DNA of 64,000 bases from Chitinophagaceae bacterium (GTDB lineage Bacteria; Bacteroidota; Bacteroidia; Chitinophagales; Chitinophagaceae), in NCBI GenBank assembly GCA_004173235.1, contig SEAC01000002.1, forward strand, positions 1 through 64,000. Direction: 5' to 3'. Position 1 is the stretch's first letter; each line of letters opens with the position of its first letter. Under the pieces are notes generated by a model. It ran no database searches, was not told the origin of the DNA, and saw only the letters and a list, made by a program, of their open reading frames with translations. The position numbers and the translations under genes are program-made. This document shows, in pieces, positions 33,727 to 44,505 of this stretch.

Positions 33727-34374
33727 TCAATGAAGTATCCTGATGTTTCTCACTTTGATGTAATGATGCCATACGATCATCGTGGCTATGGAGCGATACG
33801 GTCGGAGCGGCTCCGCCCATTCGATCGCTTTTTCTTTTGTGTTGCTCTCCCAACCCTGGATCATCTTGATGCCATTCATCAGCGCGATGTCGCCCGTCGG
33901 AAAAAGATCGGTGCGGCCGAGGCAATGCAACAGGTAAATGTCGGCGGTCCAGTCGCCGATGCCCTTGAGCGCGGTGAGTTGAGCACGCACTTCTTCATCG
34001 GGTGAGGCCTCCATTGCTTTAAGCGAAACCTTGCGTTGTGTAATGGCCGTCGCAAGCCCGCGCACATAGCCCATCTTCTGCCGCGTGAAGTAGCAGGCGC
34101 GCAGCTCTTCATCGCTCAGCGACAGTATTTTTACGGGAGTAGGAAGACCGATGTAGTCGGTCAGTTTCTTGTAGGCTGCATAAGCTGATTGCAGCGACAC
34201 CTGCTGCTCCAGTATCGTGAGCACGAGCGTAGCAAATCGATTCGGACGCGACCATAATGGCGGGTAGCCGTGCGTGTGGAGCACGCGCTGCAGGCCGGCA
34301 TCACGCGACGCTACGAGGGTGCAGAGGGAGTGGAAGTTGGCGGCGTTGAAGGTAAGCATGTTCATGGCCGTCAT
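33727..34374 (-). CDS. DNA-3-methyladenine glycosylase (AlkA/HhH-GPD family)
   Basis: Base-excision repair enzyme of up to 215 residues. LTALKGIGDWTADIYLLHCLGRTDLFPTGD is the helix-hairpin-helix and catalytic Asp region of HhH-GPD glycosylases, and FATLVLTILEQQVSLQSAYAAYKKL the substrate-pocket helix. It removes alkylated purines from DNA. The first ATG (34374) falls inside a family C repeat; ATGs at 34365 and 34359 are also in frame and more likely. Confidence 0.88.
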   Translation of the reverse strand: MTAMNMLTFNAANFHSLCTLVASRDAGLQRVLHTHGYPPLWSRPNRFATLVLTILEQQVSLQSAYAAYKKLTDYIGLPTPVKILSLSDEELRACYFTRQKMGYVRGLATAITQRKVSLKAMEASPDEEVRAQLTALKGIGDWTADIYLLHCLGRTDLFPTGDIALMNGIKMIQGWESNTKEKAIEWAEPLRPYRSIATMIVWHHYIKVRNIRILH

Positions 34375-34441
34375 TGCTAGGGCTGGAGGCGGAGCCGACA
34401 GTCCGAAGCAATCTCCCTTCGGTCGCCTTCTCGCAATGACG
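34369..34441. repeat. Family C repeat, copy 2
   Basis: CGTCATTGCTAGGG at the left, CCGAAGCAATCTCCCTTCGG in the middle, CTTCTCGCAATGACG at the right. It overlaps the 5' end of the glycosylase frame. Confidence 0.75.
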
Positions 34442-34454
34442 TTGTTATTGTGCG

Positions 34455-35231
34455 CTACTGCGCCTTCGCCTTAAACCTGGCAATGGCTTCTTTCGTGAAG
34501 TCGCTCAACACGAGGCGACCACTGATCTCGGCGCGCTGGATAAGCAGTTCGTCCCAGTGCTCGGTGCCTGCCCAGAATGCCTTCTTCAATTCGCGCATGG
34601 CTTCGGGCGAACTGTGCGACAACTGGTTGGCGAGGCGGCTGATGGATTCGTCCATGCCTTCTACCGTTGCGTGCACCTCGGCAAACAAACCCTTGCGCTT
34701 GGCCCATTCGGCATTGCGCCACATGGAGGCGTCGATGGCGAGCTGGCTGAAAGCCGATGTGCCGATCTTGCGCTCTACGGCCGGGCCCACCACGAAGGGA
34801 CCAATGCCTACCGCGAGTTCCGACAATTTAATATCCGCCCCTTCAACGGCGATGGCATAATCTACCGCCGATGCGAGGCCCACGCCGCCGCCCACGCACT
34901 TTCCCTGGATGCGGCCGATGACCAGCTTCGGGCATTTGCGGATGGCATTGATCACATTCGCAAAACCGCTGAAGAACGTAAAGCCGGCCTTCTCGTCTTT
35001 GATCTGCGTCAGCTCGTCAAAAGAAGCGCCGGCGCAAAAGGTGCGGTCGCCGCCGGAGCGAAGAATGATCACCTTTGTTTCCTTATCGGTGCCCACCGCG
35101 TGGATCTCGTGGGCAAGCGCCTCGAGGATGCGGTGCGGCAATGAATTGCTTTGCGGGTGAAAGAACTCGATCGTCGTAATTCCCTGGTGCGATTCTACGT
35201 CTACGTAACCATTAACTATATCCTTGCTCAT
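34455..35231 (-). CDS. Enoyl-CoA hydratase/isomerase family protein
   Basis: Crotonase-fold enzyme (258 aa). GDRTFCAGASFDEL and GRIQGKCVGGGVGLASAVDYAIAVEGADIKLSELAVGIGPFVVGP form the CoA pocket and oxyanion hole. Lying 137 bp downstream of paaZ on the same strand, it may act in phenylacetate or related CoA-thioester breakdown (PaaF/PaaG-like). The start MSKDIVNGYVDVESHQGITTIEF at 35231 is chosen over an upstream in-frame codon. It is separated from paaZ by an inverted word repeat, so co-transcription is not certain. Confidence 0.87.
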   Translation of the reverse strand: MSKDIVNGYVDVESHQGITTIEFFHPQSNSLPHRILEALAHEIHAVGTDKETKVIILRSGGDRTFCAGASFDELTQIKDEKAGFTFFSGFANVINAIRKCPKLVIGRIQGKCVGGGVGLASAVDYAIAVEGADIKLSELAVGIGPFVVGPAVERKIGTSAFSQLAIDASMWRNAEWAKRKGLFAEVHATVEGMDESISRLANQLSHSSPEAMRELKKAFWAGTEHWDELLIQRAEISGRLVLSDFTKEAIARFKAKAQ

Positions 35232-35281
35232 GTTCTGTGTTCTTTGATTTGAAGTTAATCCAATTTCGGACCGGTTTGGGA

Positions 35282-35367
35282 AGTCAAAAGGCAAAATTCA
35301 AAAGTCAAAAGAGCTCTCTTAGGTAGGCCGCGTTAAAGGTTTTGATTTTTGACTTTTTAATTTTGAA

Positions 35368-35372
<5 letters not shown>
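35282..35372. terminator. Inverted word repeat after paaZ
   Basis: AAAATTCAAAAGTCAAAAG pairs with TTTTTGACTTTTTAATTTTG across a short GC-containing loop. It overlaps the paaZ stop codon and could act as a terminator on the minus strand. Confidence 0.6.
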
Positions 35373-37416
<2,044 letters not shown>

Positions 37417-37451
37417 ATAGCGGAAGTGTGAGGCGCAATTTACATCGTGCG

Positions 37452-37546
37452 CGTCATTGCGAACGCAGTGAAGCCCCTTCCGGTCGGACGGGCTTCGTCT
37501 CCCGATGCTTCGGGATTGCTTCGCTCGCCTTCTCGCAATGATGACA
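37452..37546. repeat. Family C repeat, copy 3
   Basis: CGTCATTGCGAACGCAGTGAAG at the left and TTGCTTCGCTCGCC then TTCTCGCAATGATGAC at the right. It fills the space between paaZ and the next gene. Confidence 0.8.
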
Positions 37547-37553
37547 TTGTTGA

Positions 37554-38021
37554 CTACTCAACTGTGACCCCAAACTGCCGTAAATGATGTATAGCGTGCT
37601 TGTAAAGCAGTTGCACGTTCATCTGGTAATTGAGTTCGCCAAAAAAGGGGTTGAGTGTTACCAGGTGCGGGTTGGATTCGAAACGGATTACGAAGTCGGT
37701 GATCTCCTGCTGCAGTTCGGAAAAGGCTTCGCCGATGGTTTTGTGCCGCACGGGGGCAGGCACTTCGGGCATCAGCGGGTTGGGTGTATTCTCCTTGAAA
37801 GGCTTGTTGCTTTGCAGAAAGTCCTGCATCTGCGGCAGCCGGCCGGCGGGCGTCACCACCTCGCGCACCATCGTTTTGCCCGATGCAATGCGCACATAGT
37901 CGCTGAAATGCTCGGTCATTTGCTGCAGGGTCATCTTGCCCCAATGGGGCAGCGTATCCGAAGGGAGCTGCTGCAGGAGCGGAACGAATTGGTCGGTGAG
38001 GAAGGCGAGCCGGGTTTGCAT
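37554..38021 (-). CDS. DinB/DUF1569-like protein
   Basis: A 155-residue soluble protein. The pattern LPHWGKMTLQQMTEHFSDYVRIASGK and the closing NYQMNVQLLYKHAIHHLRQFGV suit the DinB-like four-helix bundle fold, with a His in each of helix 2 and the last helix as metal ligands. The enzymatic role, if any, is not known. MQTRLAFL at 38021 is taken as the start since the upstream part is made of GTTTGTGGTTTGTGG words. Confidence 0.65.
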   Translation of the reverse strand: MQTRLAFLTDQFVPLLQQLPSDTLPHWGKMTLQQMTEHFSDYVRIASGKTMVREVVTPAGRLPQMQDFLQSNKPFKENTPNPLMPEVPAPVRHKTIGEAFSELQQEITDFVIRFESNPHLVTLNPFFGELNYQMNVQLLYKHAIHHLRQFGVTVE

Positions 38022-38027
38022 GAGAAA

Positions 38028-38122
38028 GTCAATCGTTTGTGGTTTGTGGTTCCGCGGTGCGCGACACCTGTTCAGTGATGGTTGAAGCCAACGACAAACG
38101 ACAAACCACAAACGACAAACCG
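38028..38122. repeat. Inverted word repeat after adk
   Basis: GTTTGTGGTTTGTGGTT on the left pairs with AACCACAAACGACAAACCG words on the right. It stands just downstream of adk and may end its transcript. Confidence 0.6.
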
Positions 38123-38126
38123 CATT

Positions 38127-38720
38127 TTAGTCTTCAACCTTTGCTAAAAAAAAAGGTGTGATGCGACCGGAGAGCGCTTCGAAGATATCGTCTACTGAAC
38201 CTTCACCCTTGATGTGCTCCAGCTTGTGCGCTTTTGCATAATGAGAAGCTACGGGCTCGGTTTCGTTGCGGTATACCTGGAAGCGACGGCGGATCACGCC
38301 TTCGTCGGTGTCGTCGGTGCGGCCGGAGGTTTTTCCGCGCTCGAGGAGGCGGTGCACCAGCTCCTCTTCCGACACGTCGAGCGCCAGCACCTTGCTGATG
38401 GCGGTCTTACGGAGGGAAAGCAGCTTGTCCAGGGCTTCTGCCTGCGCCACCGTGCGCGGGAAGCCGTCGAACAGGAAGCCCTTGGCTTCGTTGTGCTTCT
38501 CCAGGCAGGTGTCGATCATACCAATGACGACCTCGTCGGGCACCAGCTGACCTTTATCGATGAAATTCTTGGCTTCAAGACCGAGGGGCGTTTTATCGGC
38601 GATCTCCTGCCGGAGCAGGTTGCCCGTCGAAAGATGGACCAATCCGAACTTCGAAACGAGTTTCTCCGACTGCGTACCTTTTCCACTACCCGGAGGTCCA
38701 AAAAGAATGATGTTAACCAT
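38127..38720 (-). CDS. adk: Adenylate kinase
   Basis: Converts AMP and ATP to two ADP (197 aa, cytoplasm). The P-loop GPPGSGKGTQSEKL is at residues 8-21, STGNLLRQEI and FDGFPRTVAQAEAL bind AMP, and GRTDDTDEGVIRRRFQVY forms the short lid. There is no zinc-binding Cys cluster in the lid, as is common for Bacteroidota enzymes. A TATATTTG box lies 36 bases upstream. Confidence 0.96.
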   Translation of the reverse strand: MVNIILFGPPGSGKGTQSEKLVSKFGLVHLSTGNLLRQEIADKTPLGLEAKNFIDKGQLVPDEVVIGMIDTCLEKHNEAKGFLFDGFPRTVAQAEALDKLLSLRKTAISKVLALDVSEEELVHRLLERGKTSGRTDDTDEGVIRRRFQVYRNETEPVASHYAKAHKLEHIKGEGSVDDIFEALSGRITPFFLAKVED

Positions 38721-38755
38721 GTGTTTAGATAGAATACTTACCGAACCTTAAGGCG

Positions 38756-38763
38756 CAAATATA
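38756..38763 (-). promoter_or_regulatory. -7 box of adk
   Basis: TATATTTG on the minus strand, a full match to TAnnTTTG. It is about 35 bases upstream of the adk ATG, a longer leader than most in this window. Confidence 0.5.
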
Positions 38764-39032
38764 GCCAAAATGCAACGTGCTTCCGGCCGGCGCCACCCGT
38801 TGGGCTGCCCGGAAGCAAGCAATATCGCGCCATAAGCTCCGCAATGAGCGGGATTACCTGTTCAAAATAGCGATTTCCCGTCATATATGGTGGGAGCCGC
38901 ACGGAATTCACGGAAAAACACGGAAAAGAAGGAAGGTTCTGGAAGGTTCCGGGAGGTTCATCCGTCTTAATGAACCGCCGGTAGGCACTTACCAATAAAC
39001 TAATAAACCAATGAACTGATAAACCAATAAAC
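38764..39032. other. Gene-free stretch between adk and msrB
   Basis: Holds a TTCCGG inverted pair (about 38780-38816), CACGGAATTCACGGAAAAAC words near 38900-38930, GGAAGGTTCTGG words, and AATAAACCAATAAAC words at 38991-39033. No coding or RNA gene is seen. Confidence 0.55.
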
Positions 39033-39062
39033 ACAAAAAGCCCCAGGCAAATGCCCAGGGCC
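39033..39062 (-). terminator. msrB terminator
   Basis: On the minus strand GCCCTGGGC pairs with GCCTGGGGC around ATTT and is followed by TTTTTG. It lies about 20 bp after the msrB stop. Confidence 0.8.
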
Positions 39063-39082
39063 GTCACTCCTTATTCGGATTC

Positions 39083-39625
39083 CTATTGTTTGTATTTGGC
39101 TGCCGCTTCCTGTGCCTTTTTGAAATCGAGCACAACACCGTTGATGCAATAACGCAACCCGGTGGGCGGCGGTCCGTCGTCGAACACGTGGCCCAGGTGG
39201 CTCTTGCAACGGCCGCATTGCACTTCTGTGCGCTCCATGCCGTGCGTGTTGTCGGGTGTATAAATGATCGAAGCCTTGCTTACGGGCTGGTAGAAGGATG
39301 GCCAGCCGCAACCGCTTTCAAACTTGGTGTCGCTCACGAAAAGCGCGTTGCCGCATACGGCGCAGTAGTACGTTCCTTTCTCCTTGTTGCCTTCAAGCGG
39401 CGAGCTCCAAGGAAGCTCCGTTCCTTTCTCGCGCGCTACCGAATACACGTTTGCCGGGAGGATCTTTTTCCACTCGTCGTTGGCCACCGTCACCTTGCTG
39501 CTGTCGGTGTTGGAATAAACGGGATGCTTCTTCTGTTCCGTGTTCATGGGTTGTTGCTTCGTTTGCGAGTAGCTGCACTGCTGGAGGCCCGTTGCGAGCA
39601 GTAAAAGGACGAGGATTCGTTTCAT
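39083..39625 (-). CDS. msrB: Peptide-methionine (R)-S-oxide reductase, predicted lipoprotein
   Basis: Repairs methionine-R-sulfoxide in proteins (180 aa). The zinc site is formed by CAVCG and CGRCKSHLGHVF, and the catalytic Cys is in LRYCINGVVLDF. The N-terminus MKRILVLLLLATGLQQC is a lipoprotein signal with the lipobox LQQC, so the enzyme should be anchored in the envelope rather than cytosolic. A TATCTTTA box precedes the gene on the minus strand. Confidence 0.94.
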   Translation of the reverse strand: MKRILVLLLLATGLQQCSYSQTKQQPMNTEQKKHPVYSNTDSSKVTVANDEWKKILPANVYSVAREKGTELPWSSPLEGNKEKGTYYCAVCGNALFVSDTKFESGCGWPSFYQPVSKASIIYTPDNTHGMERTEVQCGRCKSHLGHVFDDGPPPTGLRYCINGVVLDFKKAQEAAAKYKQ

Positions 39626-39668
39626 GGTCGATAGCTTGTATAAAGATACGCAGGGTGCGGACGGGCGG

Positions 39669-39700
39669 TTTTGTTAAAAAGAGGGCGCGGTCTATCTTGG
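39669..39700 (+). promoter_or_regulatory. Promoter of the VPS10/BNR gene
   Basis: TTTTG at 39669-39673 and TATCTTGG at 39693-39700, 19 bases apart, match the Bacteroidota -33/-7 layout. The ATG is at 39718. Confidence 0.6.
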
Positions 39701-39717
39701 CTGTTCAATCCTCTGCC

Positions 39718-42700
39718 ATGAGATCGTTTCTTGCCCTTTGCCTGCTGCTGCTCGGCGCCAACGCATTTGCACAAAAGACCAGCCTTTCCCAATTTAGAAA
39801 CTGGAAGCCGCGCAACATCGGCCCTTCGTCGATGAGCGGGCGCGTTACCTGCATCGATGTGGTGAATGCGGCCCAGGACACCTGGTACATTGGCGCCGCT
39901 TCGGGCGGTGTGTGGAAGACCACAACGGCCGGCACTTCGTGGACGCCCCTTTTCGATGAGCAGCCGAACATCAACATCGGCTCCATCGCCATCCAGCAAT
40001 CGAACCCCAACGTGGTGTGGGCCGGCACCGGCGAAGGCAACCCGCGCAACTCCATCAACATCGGCGAAGGCATTTACAAAACGCTCGACGGCGGCCGCAC
40101 CTGGCGCCGCATGGGCCTCGAAAAAACACGCAACATCCACCGCATCCTCATCGATCCCACCAACCCCGACGTGGTGTATGCAGGCGTTATCGGCAACCCC
40201 TATGCCGAGCACCCCGAGCGTGGCGTTTACAAAACCATAGACGGTGGTGAAACCTGGAAGCTCGTGCTGCATACCAACGACACGTCGGGTGTTGGCGATA
40301 TGGTGATGGATCCTTCCAACCCCAACAAGATCATCGTCAACATGTGGCAGCACCGCCGCACGCCCTGGAGCTTCAAGAGCGGTGGTCCGGGTTCGGGCCT
40401 CTACCTCACGATAGACGGTGGCCGCAACTGGAAGAAGCTCGGGAAGGACGACGGCATTCCCGGAGGTGACCTCGGCCGCTGTGGCATCGCGTTCGCACCT
40501 TCGCAGCCAACGCGCGTGTATGCACTGATCGAAGCAGAAAAGAACGGGCTTTATAAAAGTGACGACGGCGGATTCAAATGGGAGCTGGTCACCGCTGAGG
40601 CGAAGATCGTAACCAACCGCCCGTTCTACTTCCAGGACATTAAGGTGGATACGAAGAACGAGAACCGCGTTTACTCTATTCACGACATCGTTGAGGTGAG
40701 CGAAGACGCCGGCAAAAGCTTCCGCACGCTGCTGCCCTACTTCGGCATTCACCCCGATCACCACGCCTGGTGGATCTCGCCCACCAACTCCGACTTCATT
40801 CTCGATGGCAACGATGGCGGCATGGGCATCACCCGCGACCGTGGCCGCAACTGGAGCTTTCCCGAAGGACTTGCGCTCGGGCAGTTTTACCACGTGAACG
40901 TAGACAATGAAACGCCGTACAATATCATGGGTGGACTGCAGGACAACGGCTCCTGGCATGGCCCGGCGTACAGCTGGACCAACGGCGGCATCCGCAATTA
41001 TTATTGGAACAATGTGGGCTCCGGCGACGGCTTCGATGTAATGCCCGACCCCGACGACGCCTCCTGGGTGTATAGCATGAGCCAGCAGGGCTATGTAAAC
41101 CGCATGAACTGGAAGACCGGCGAACGCTGGTTCGTGCGGCCCCCATCTACCGATCCAAAGGTCAAATTCCGTTTCAACTGGAACGCTGCCATTGCGCAGG
41201 ATCCCTTCGACAAGAATACGATCTACTTCGGCTCGCAGTTCGTGCACCGAAGTGGCGATAAAGGAGCATCCTGGCAAACCATTTCGCCCGACCTCACTAC
41301 CAACAATGCAGCGCAGCAAAAGCAGGACGAGAATGGCGGCCTCACACTGGATGTAACCGGCGCAGAAAACTACAATACGATACTCGCCATCGAGCCATCA
41401 CGCCTGCAGCGGGGCCTCATCTGGGTAGGCACCGACGATGGCAACGTGCAGCTCTCGCGCGACGGCGGTGCCACATGGACATCCTTCCGCGGCAAGATCC
41501 CCGGGATGCCAATAGGGGCGTGGGTTCCGCAGATCCGTGCATCGCGCTACAAGGCAGGAGAAGCATTCGTGGTTTGCAACGATTACCGCCGCGGCGATTT
41601 CAAACCTTACATCTTTCGCACGGTTGATTACGGAGCCACGTGGACGCGGCTTGCAGATGAGAAAAAAGTGAGCGACTATGCACTGAGTATGATCCAGGAT
41701 CCAACCGAGCCCAACCTGATCTTCGTGGGTACGGAAGGCGGCCTCTGGGTTTCGCTCGACAACGGTGCCAGCTTTGAGCAATGGAAGAATGGCTACCCGA
41801 GCGTGAGCACGTACGACCTCGCCATCCAGGAGCGTGAGGCCGATCTCGTGATCGCAACATTCGGCCGTGCGCTGTGGGTGTTGGATGATATTCGTCCGCT
41901 ACGCAAACTTGCAGCGGAAAAAGGACAGCCCGCATCGCGCCGCATCAGCGCTTATGGTTCGCCCGATGCCATACAGGCGCAATACCGCGCCGCGCCCGGT
42001 TATGAGTGGAGCACCTACGGCTTGTACGAGGCGCCAAACCGTCCGCGTGGTGCACAGGTATCGTATTTCGTGAACCATATTGCCGACACCGCTGCGGGTA
42101 AGGCCGACTCGGTGGACGTACGCATCTACAACGAGCGCAACGAGCTGATTCGCTCGCTGAAGTGGAAGGCCGACAGCGGCTTCAACCGCCGCTGGTGGGG
42201 CATTGAAGAGAAAGGCTACCGCGCGCCCGGCTCGGCGAAGCCAAAGGCAGGCGTTCCCGAAACGCCCGGCCTGCAGGCATTGCCCGGCACCTATAAAGTA
42301 GTGTTGAAGATGGGCAAGGCAAGCGATTCCACGATGGTAACGCTGCGCGAAGATCCGCGGCTTAAGAAAGCCGCTGACGTTACTGCTTCACAACGCGCCT
42401 TGCTGCAGGAGCTCCGTAGAACTACGGATCGCCTTACCGAAGCCATGGATCGCCTCACCGAAAGCGAAGAGACGCTGACCAGGATCAGTGCGGGTCTCCG
42501 CGGACTGGAAGGCAAGGAATACGATTCGTTGCGCAAGGCCACCACGCGCATGCAGGACAGCATCAAAGTGCTGCGTGAATTTATTGGAGGTAAGAAAGTG
42601 GAGAAGCAGGGACTTTCCCGCGAAGACGACATCACCGTGTTGAGCGGTATCCAGCTGGCGCAAAGCTATATCATGAGCAAGAGCCTCGCACCCGGCCCCC

Positions 42701-42852
42701 AGGAGCGCGCGCTCGTAACCAATGCAGGCAAGCTTATCGATGGCGCCGTTGAGCGCGTGAACCGTTTCTATGCAAGTTTATGGAAGGACTATCGCAAGCA
42801 ATACGAAGCGACGAGTGTGAACCTGTTTAAGGATTATGAGCCGATAAAATAG
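39718..42852 (+). CDS. VPS10/BNR-repeat (sortilin-like) exported protein
   Basis: A 1044-residue exported protein. MRSFLALCLLLLGANAFAQ is a signal peptide. Residues ~25-720 are beta-propeller repeats with BNR/Asp-box motifs (SGGVWKTTTAGTSW, YKTLDGGRTWRRMG, YKTIDGGETWKLV, TIDGGRNWKKL, SRDGGATWTSF). Residues ~720-1044 are a separate C-terminal region with a helical stretch (LQELRRTTDRLTEAMDRLTESEETLTRI). Such proteins are often labelled glycosyl hydrolases, but the catalytic activity is unproven. An upstream in-frame extension overlaps msrB and is not used. Confidence 0.87.
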   Translation: MRSFLALCLLLLGANAFAQKTSLSQFRNWKPRNIGPSSMSGRVTCIDVVNAAQDTWYIGAASGGVWKTTTAGTSWTPLFDEQPNINIGSIAIQQSNPNVVWAGTGEGNPRNSINIGEGIYKTLDGGRTWRRMGLEKTRNIHRILIDPTNPDVVYAGVIGNPYAEHPERGVYKTIDGGETWKLVLHTNDTSGVGDMVMDPSNPNKIIVNMWQHRRTPWSFKSGGPGSGLYLTIDGGRNWKKLGKDDGIPGGDLGRCGIAFAPSQPTRVYALIEAEKNGLYKSDDGGFKWELVTAEAKIVTNRPFYFQDIKVDTKNENRVYSIHDIVEVSEDAGKSFRTLLPYFGIHPDHHAWWISPTNSDFILDGNDGGMGITRDRGRNWSFPEGLALGQFYHVNVDNETPYNIMGGLQDNGSWHGPAYSWTNGGIRNYYWNNVGSGDGFDVMPDPDDASWVYSMSQQGYVNRMNWKTGERWFVRPPSTDPKVKFRFNWNAAIAQDPFDKNTIYFGSQFVHRSGDKGASWQTISPDLTTNNAAQQKQDENGGLTLDVTGAENYNTILAIEPSRLQRGLIWVGTDDGNVQLSRDGGATWTSFRGKIPGMPIGAWVPQIRASRYKAGEAFVVCNDYRRGDFKPYIFRTVDYGATWTRLADEKKVSDYALSMIQDPTEPNLIFVGTEGGLWVSLDNGASFEQWKNGYPSVSTYDLAIQEREADLVIATFGRALWVLDDIRPLRKLAAEKGQPASRRISAYGSPDAIQAQYRAAPGYEWSTYGLYEAPNRPRGAQVSYFVNHIADTAAGKADSVDVRIYNERNELIRSLKWKADSGFNRRWWGIEEKGYRAPGSAKPKAGVPETPGLQALPGTYKVVLKMGKASDSTMVTLREDPRLKKAADVTASQRALLQELRRTTDRLTEAMDRLTESEETLTRISAGLRGLEGKEYDSLRKATTRMQDSIKVLREFIGGKKVEKQGLSREDDITVLSGIQLAQSYIMSKSLAPGPQERALVTNAGKLIDGAVERVNRFYASLWKDYRKQYEATSVNLFKDYEPIK

Positions 42853-42940
42853 TTTACAGGTTACAGTTTACAGTTTTCAGTTGTTAGTCGGATAGGGAGG
42901 CGACTGTAAACTTTAGACTGAAAACTAAAAACTTCGGGCG
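42853..42940. terminator. Inverted word repeat between two convergent genes
   Basis: ACAGTTTACAGTTTTCAGT on the left pairs with ACTGTAAAC and ACTGAAAACT on the right. Situated between convergent genes, it can serve as a two-way terminator. Confidence 0.65.
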
Positions 42941-44076
42941 TCAGGCTGCTTTTTCGAAATTTCCATTAAAACCTCCCACAGCTTCTCCGCACTCTTCTCC
43001 CAGCTGAACTCCTTTGCGCGCTCGAGTCCATTGTGGATGAGGCGGCGGCGGCCCTCTTCATCCTTGTAGATGTGCATCAGTTCGCCGGCGATGGAAGCGG
43101 GTTCTTTCGGGTCGAAGTAGAGCGCGCCATCGGCACCGCAGATATCCGCCATGGCGCTGTGTTGCGAGGTGAGCACCGGTACGCCGCTTTGCATCGCTTC
43201 GAGCACGGGCACTCCGAAGCCTTCGAACAGCGAGGGATACACGAAAGCATAGCACGACGCCATCAGCTGCTGCAGCGCAGCATCATCCACGTAGCCGGTG
43301 AGCACTACGTCGTCCCTGTATTTATACGATTCGAGCAATGTGAGGAACTCGTCGTTCTTCCAGGCCAGGCGGCCGGCGAGCACGAGCTTCCAGCTGCTTT
43401 TCTGCCGCTTCTTGAACTGTGAAAATCCTTTAAGGAGGTTGATCAGGTTTTTGCGCGGCTGTAGGGCGCCGGCATAAAGGAAGTACTCGGTGCCGTCCGT
43501 GTATTGCTGCTTCACGGCAGCGCGTTCTTCGTAACCCAGCGGTGAAAAGCCTGCGCGCACGGCGTTGTGCACCACGTGGATCTTTTCGGGCGCAGTGCCA
43601 TATTGTTTTTGCAGGTCGGCTTTCGAAAATTCAGAGACGGCACACACCGTGGTGGCGCGCCGCACGAAGCGCGGCGTCATCCGGCGCAGGTAGCCGAGGT
43701 GAATCTGCTTATATGCTTCGGGCTGATGCAGGAAGCCGAGGTCGTGCACGATCATACACTGCGGCACCCTCGTGGTGAGCGAAAGATACCCTTCGGGCGA
43801 GAGAAAAACATCGGCCTTGATGCGCCGGAGCAGCAACGGAATTTTTACGTCGAACCAGAGACGCCAGAGCAGCGGGTGGCGCGCGGCAGGCTTCACCACG
43901 ATGGGCGTCACGTTGGGCGCGAATGCGAAACGCGGGTCGAAGGGACGGTCGAACAGGAAGAAAAAGCGGTGTTCGGGGTGGGCGGCCACCATGCGTCGCA
44001 GCACCTCTTGCTCGAAGAAGCCGATCCCTTCCAGGTGGTTGGACAGCAAGAGGCGGGTGTTGACGGCGATGTTCAT
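42925..44076 (-). CDS. Glycosyltransferase family 4 protein
   Basis: A GT-B fold transferase (383 aa). EGFGVPVLEAMQSGVPVLTSQHSAMADICGADGALYFDP is the family E-x7-E nucleotide-sugar site near residue 285, and YAGALQPRKNLINLLKGFSQF opens the C-terminal Rossmann domain. It is cytoplasmic or membrane-associated. It probably builds a cell-surface glycan; donor and acceptor are unknown. It stands alone, separate from the 28-33 kb polysaccharide genes. Confidence 0.92.
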   Translation of the reverse strand: MNIAVNTRLLLSNHLEGIGFFEQEVLRRMVAAHPEHRFFFLFDRPFDPRFAFAPNVTPIVVKPAARHPLLWRLWFDVKIPLLLRRIKADVFLSPEGYLSLTTRVPQCMIVHDLGFLHQPEAYKQIHLGYLRRMTPRFVRRATTVCAVSEFSKADLQKQYGTAPEKIHVVHNAVRAGFSPLGYEERAAVKQQYTDGTEYFLYAGALQPRKNLINLLKGFSQFKKRQKSSWKLVLAGRLAWKNDEFLTLLESYKYRDDVVLTGYVDDAALQQLMASCYAFVYPSLFEGFGVPVLEAMQSGVPVLTSQHSAMADICGADGALYFDPKEPASIAGELMHIYKDEEGRRRLIHNGLERAKEFSWEKSAEKLWEVLMEISKKQPDARSF

Positions 44077-44118
44077 TGGGCGGCAAAGATCGGGAAAGGT
44101 GGGCGCCAGCGGTGCCGG

Positions 44119-44264
44119 GAGAAAGAACCCCGCAGGGGCGGGGCAGCTAAAGATTGTTAAGATATTTATGATTGCCGCAGACTAATAAGCGTGCGTCAGA
44201 AAAATCATAATTGATCATAACAAATCTGCGTATCCGCCACGGCGGATCTGCGTTCCTTCTCTCT
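44119..44264. repeat. Family A palindromic element, copy 3
   Basis: Begins GAGAAAGAACCCCGCAGG, where a CCCCGCAGGGGCGGGG hairpin replaces part of the usual arm, and ends GGATCTGCGTTCCTTCTCTC. A second nested hairpin, ATCCGCCACGGCGGAT, lies between two TCTGCGT words. Confidence 0.8.
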
Positions 44265-44353
44265 GCCGCCGAAATTCCCCGGATGGGATAATAATTCCCC
44301 AAAAAGCCTGCCGTAAAGCGTGCCAGAAATGGCATTTATGCGAACGTTAAAAC

Positions 44354-44368
44354 TGGCAAGGTCCTTGT
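44354..44368 (+). promoter_or_regulatory. Sigma-54-like promoter upstream of a putative small RNA
   Basis: TGGCAAGGTCCTTGT has the GG at -24 and TTG at -12 with ten bases between GG and GT, near the TGGCAC-N5-TTGC consensus except for T in place of C. A short inverted pair GCCAGAAATGGC lies at 44322-44333. Confidence 0.4.
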
Positions 44369-44379
44369 TTTATTGTCCG

Positions 44380-44495
44380 TACGAAGTTTTTGCGCTTCAC
44401 CCTTAATCTTACAAACCTTGTAATAAAGAGCCTCTTAGGTGGAAGAGGATGGTGGCTTGTAAAAGGGGCCTTGGTTCGGGGCCCCTTTCTTTTTT
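44380..44495 (+). ncRNA. Putative small RNA with its own terminator
   Basis: A strong intrinsic terminator (AAAGGGGCC paired with GGCCCCTTT, then CTTTTTT; 44462-44495) has no plus-strand gene before it. The nearest upstream gene is divergent and starts at 44076. Inside the ~115-nt unit are stems TTACAA/TTGTAA (44409-44422) and CCTCTT/AAGAGG (44431-44448), and CTTACAA can also pair with TTGTAAAAG near the terminator. This indicates a free-standing RNA or a short-peptide leader. It does not resemble 6S, SRP, tmRNA or RNase P RNA. The exact 5' end is a guess from the promoter. Confidence 0.5.
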
Positions 44496-44505
44496 CAGCC
44501 CAACG

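Noticed and set aside
39298..39717. 140-residue extension of the VPS10/BNR protein
   Set aside because: It lies over msrB on the opposite strand, and a signal peptide begins at 39718.
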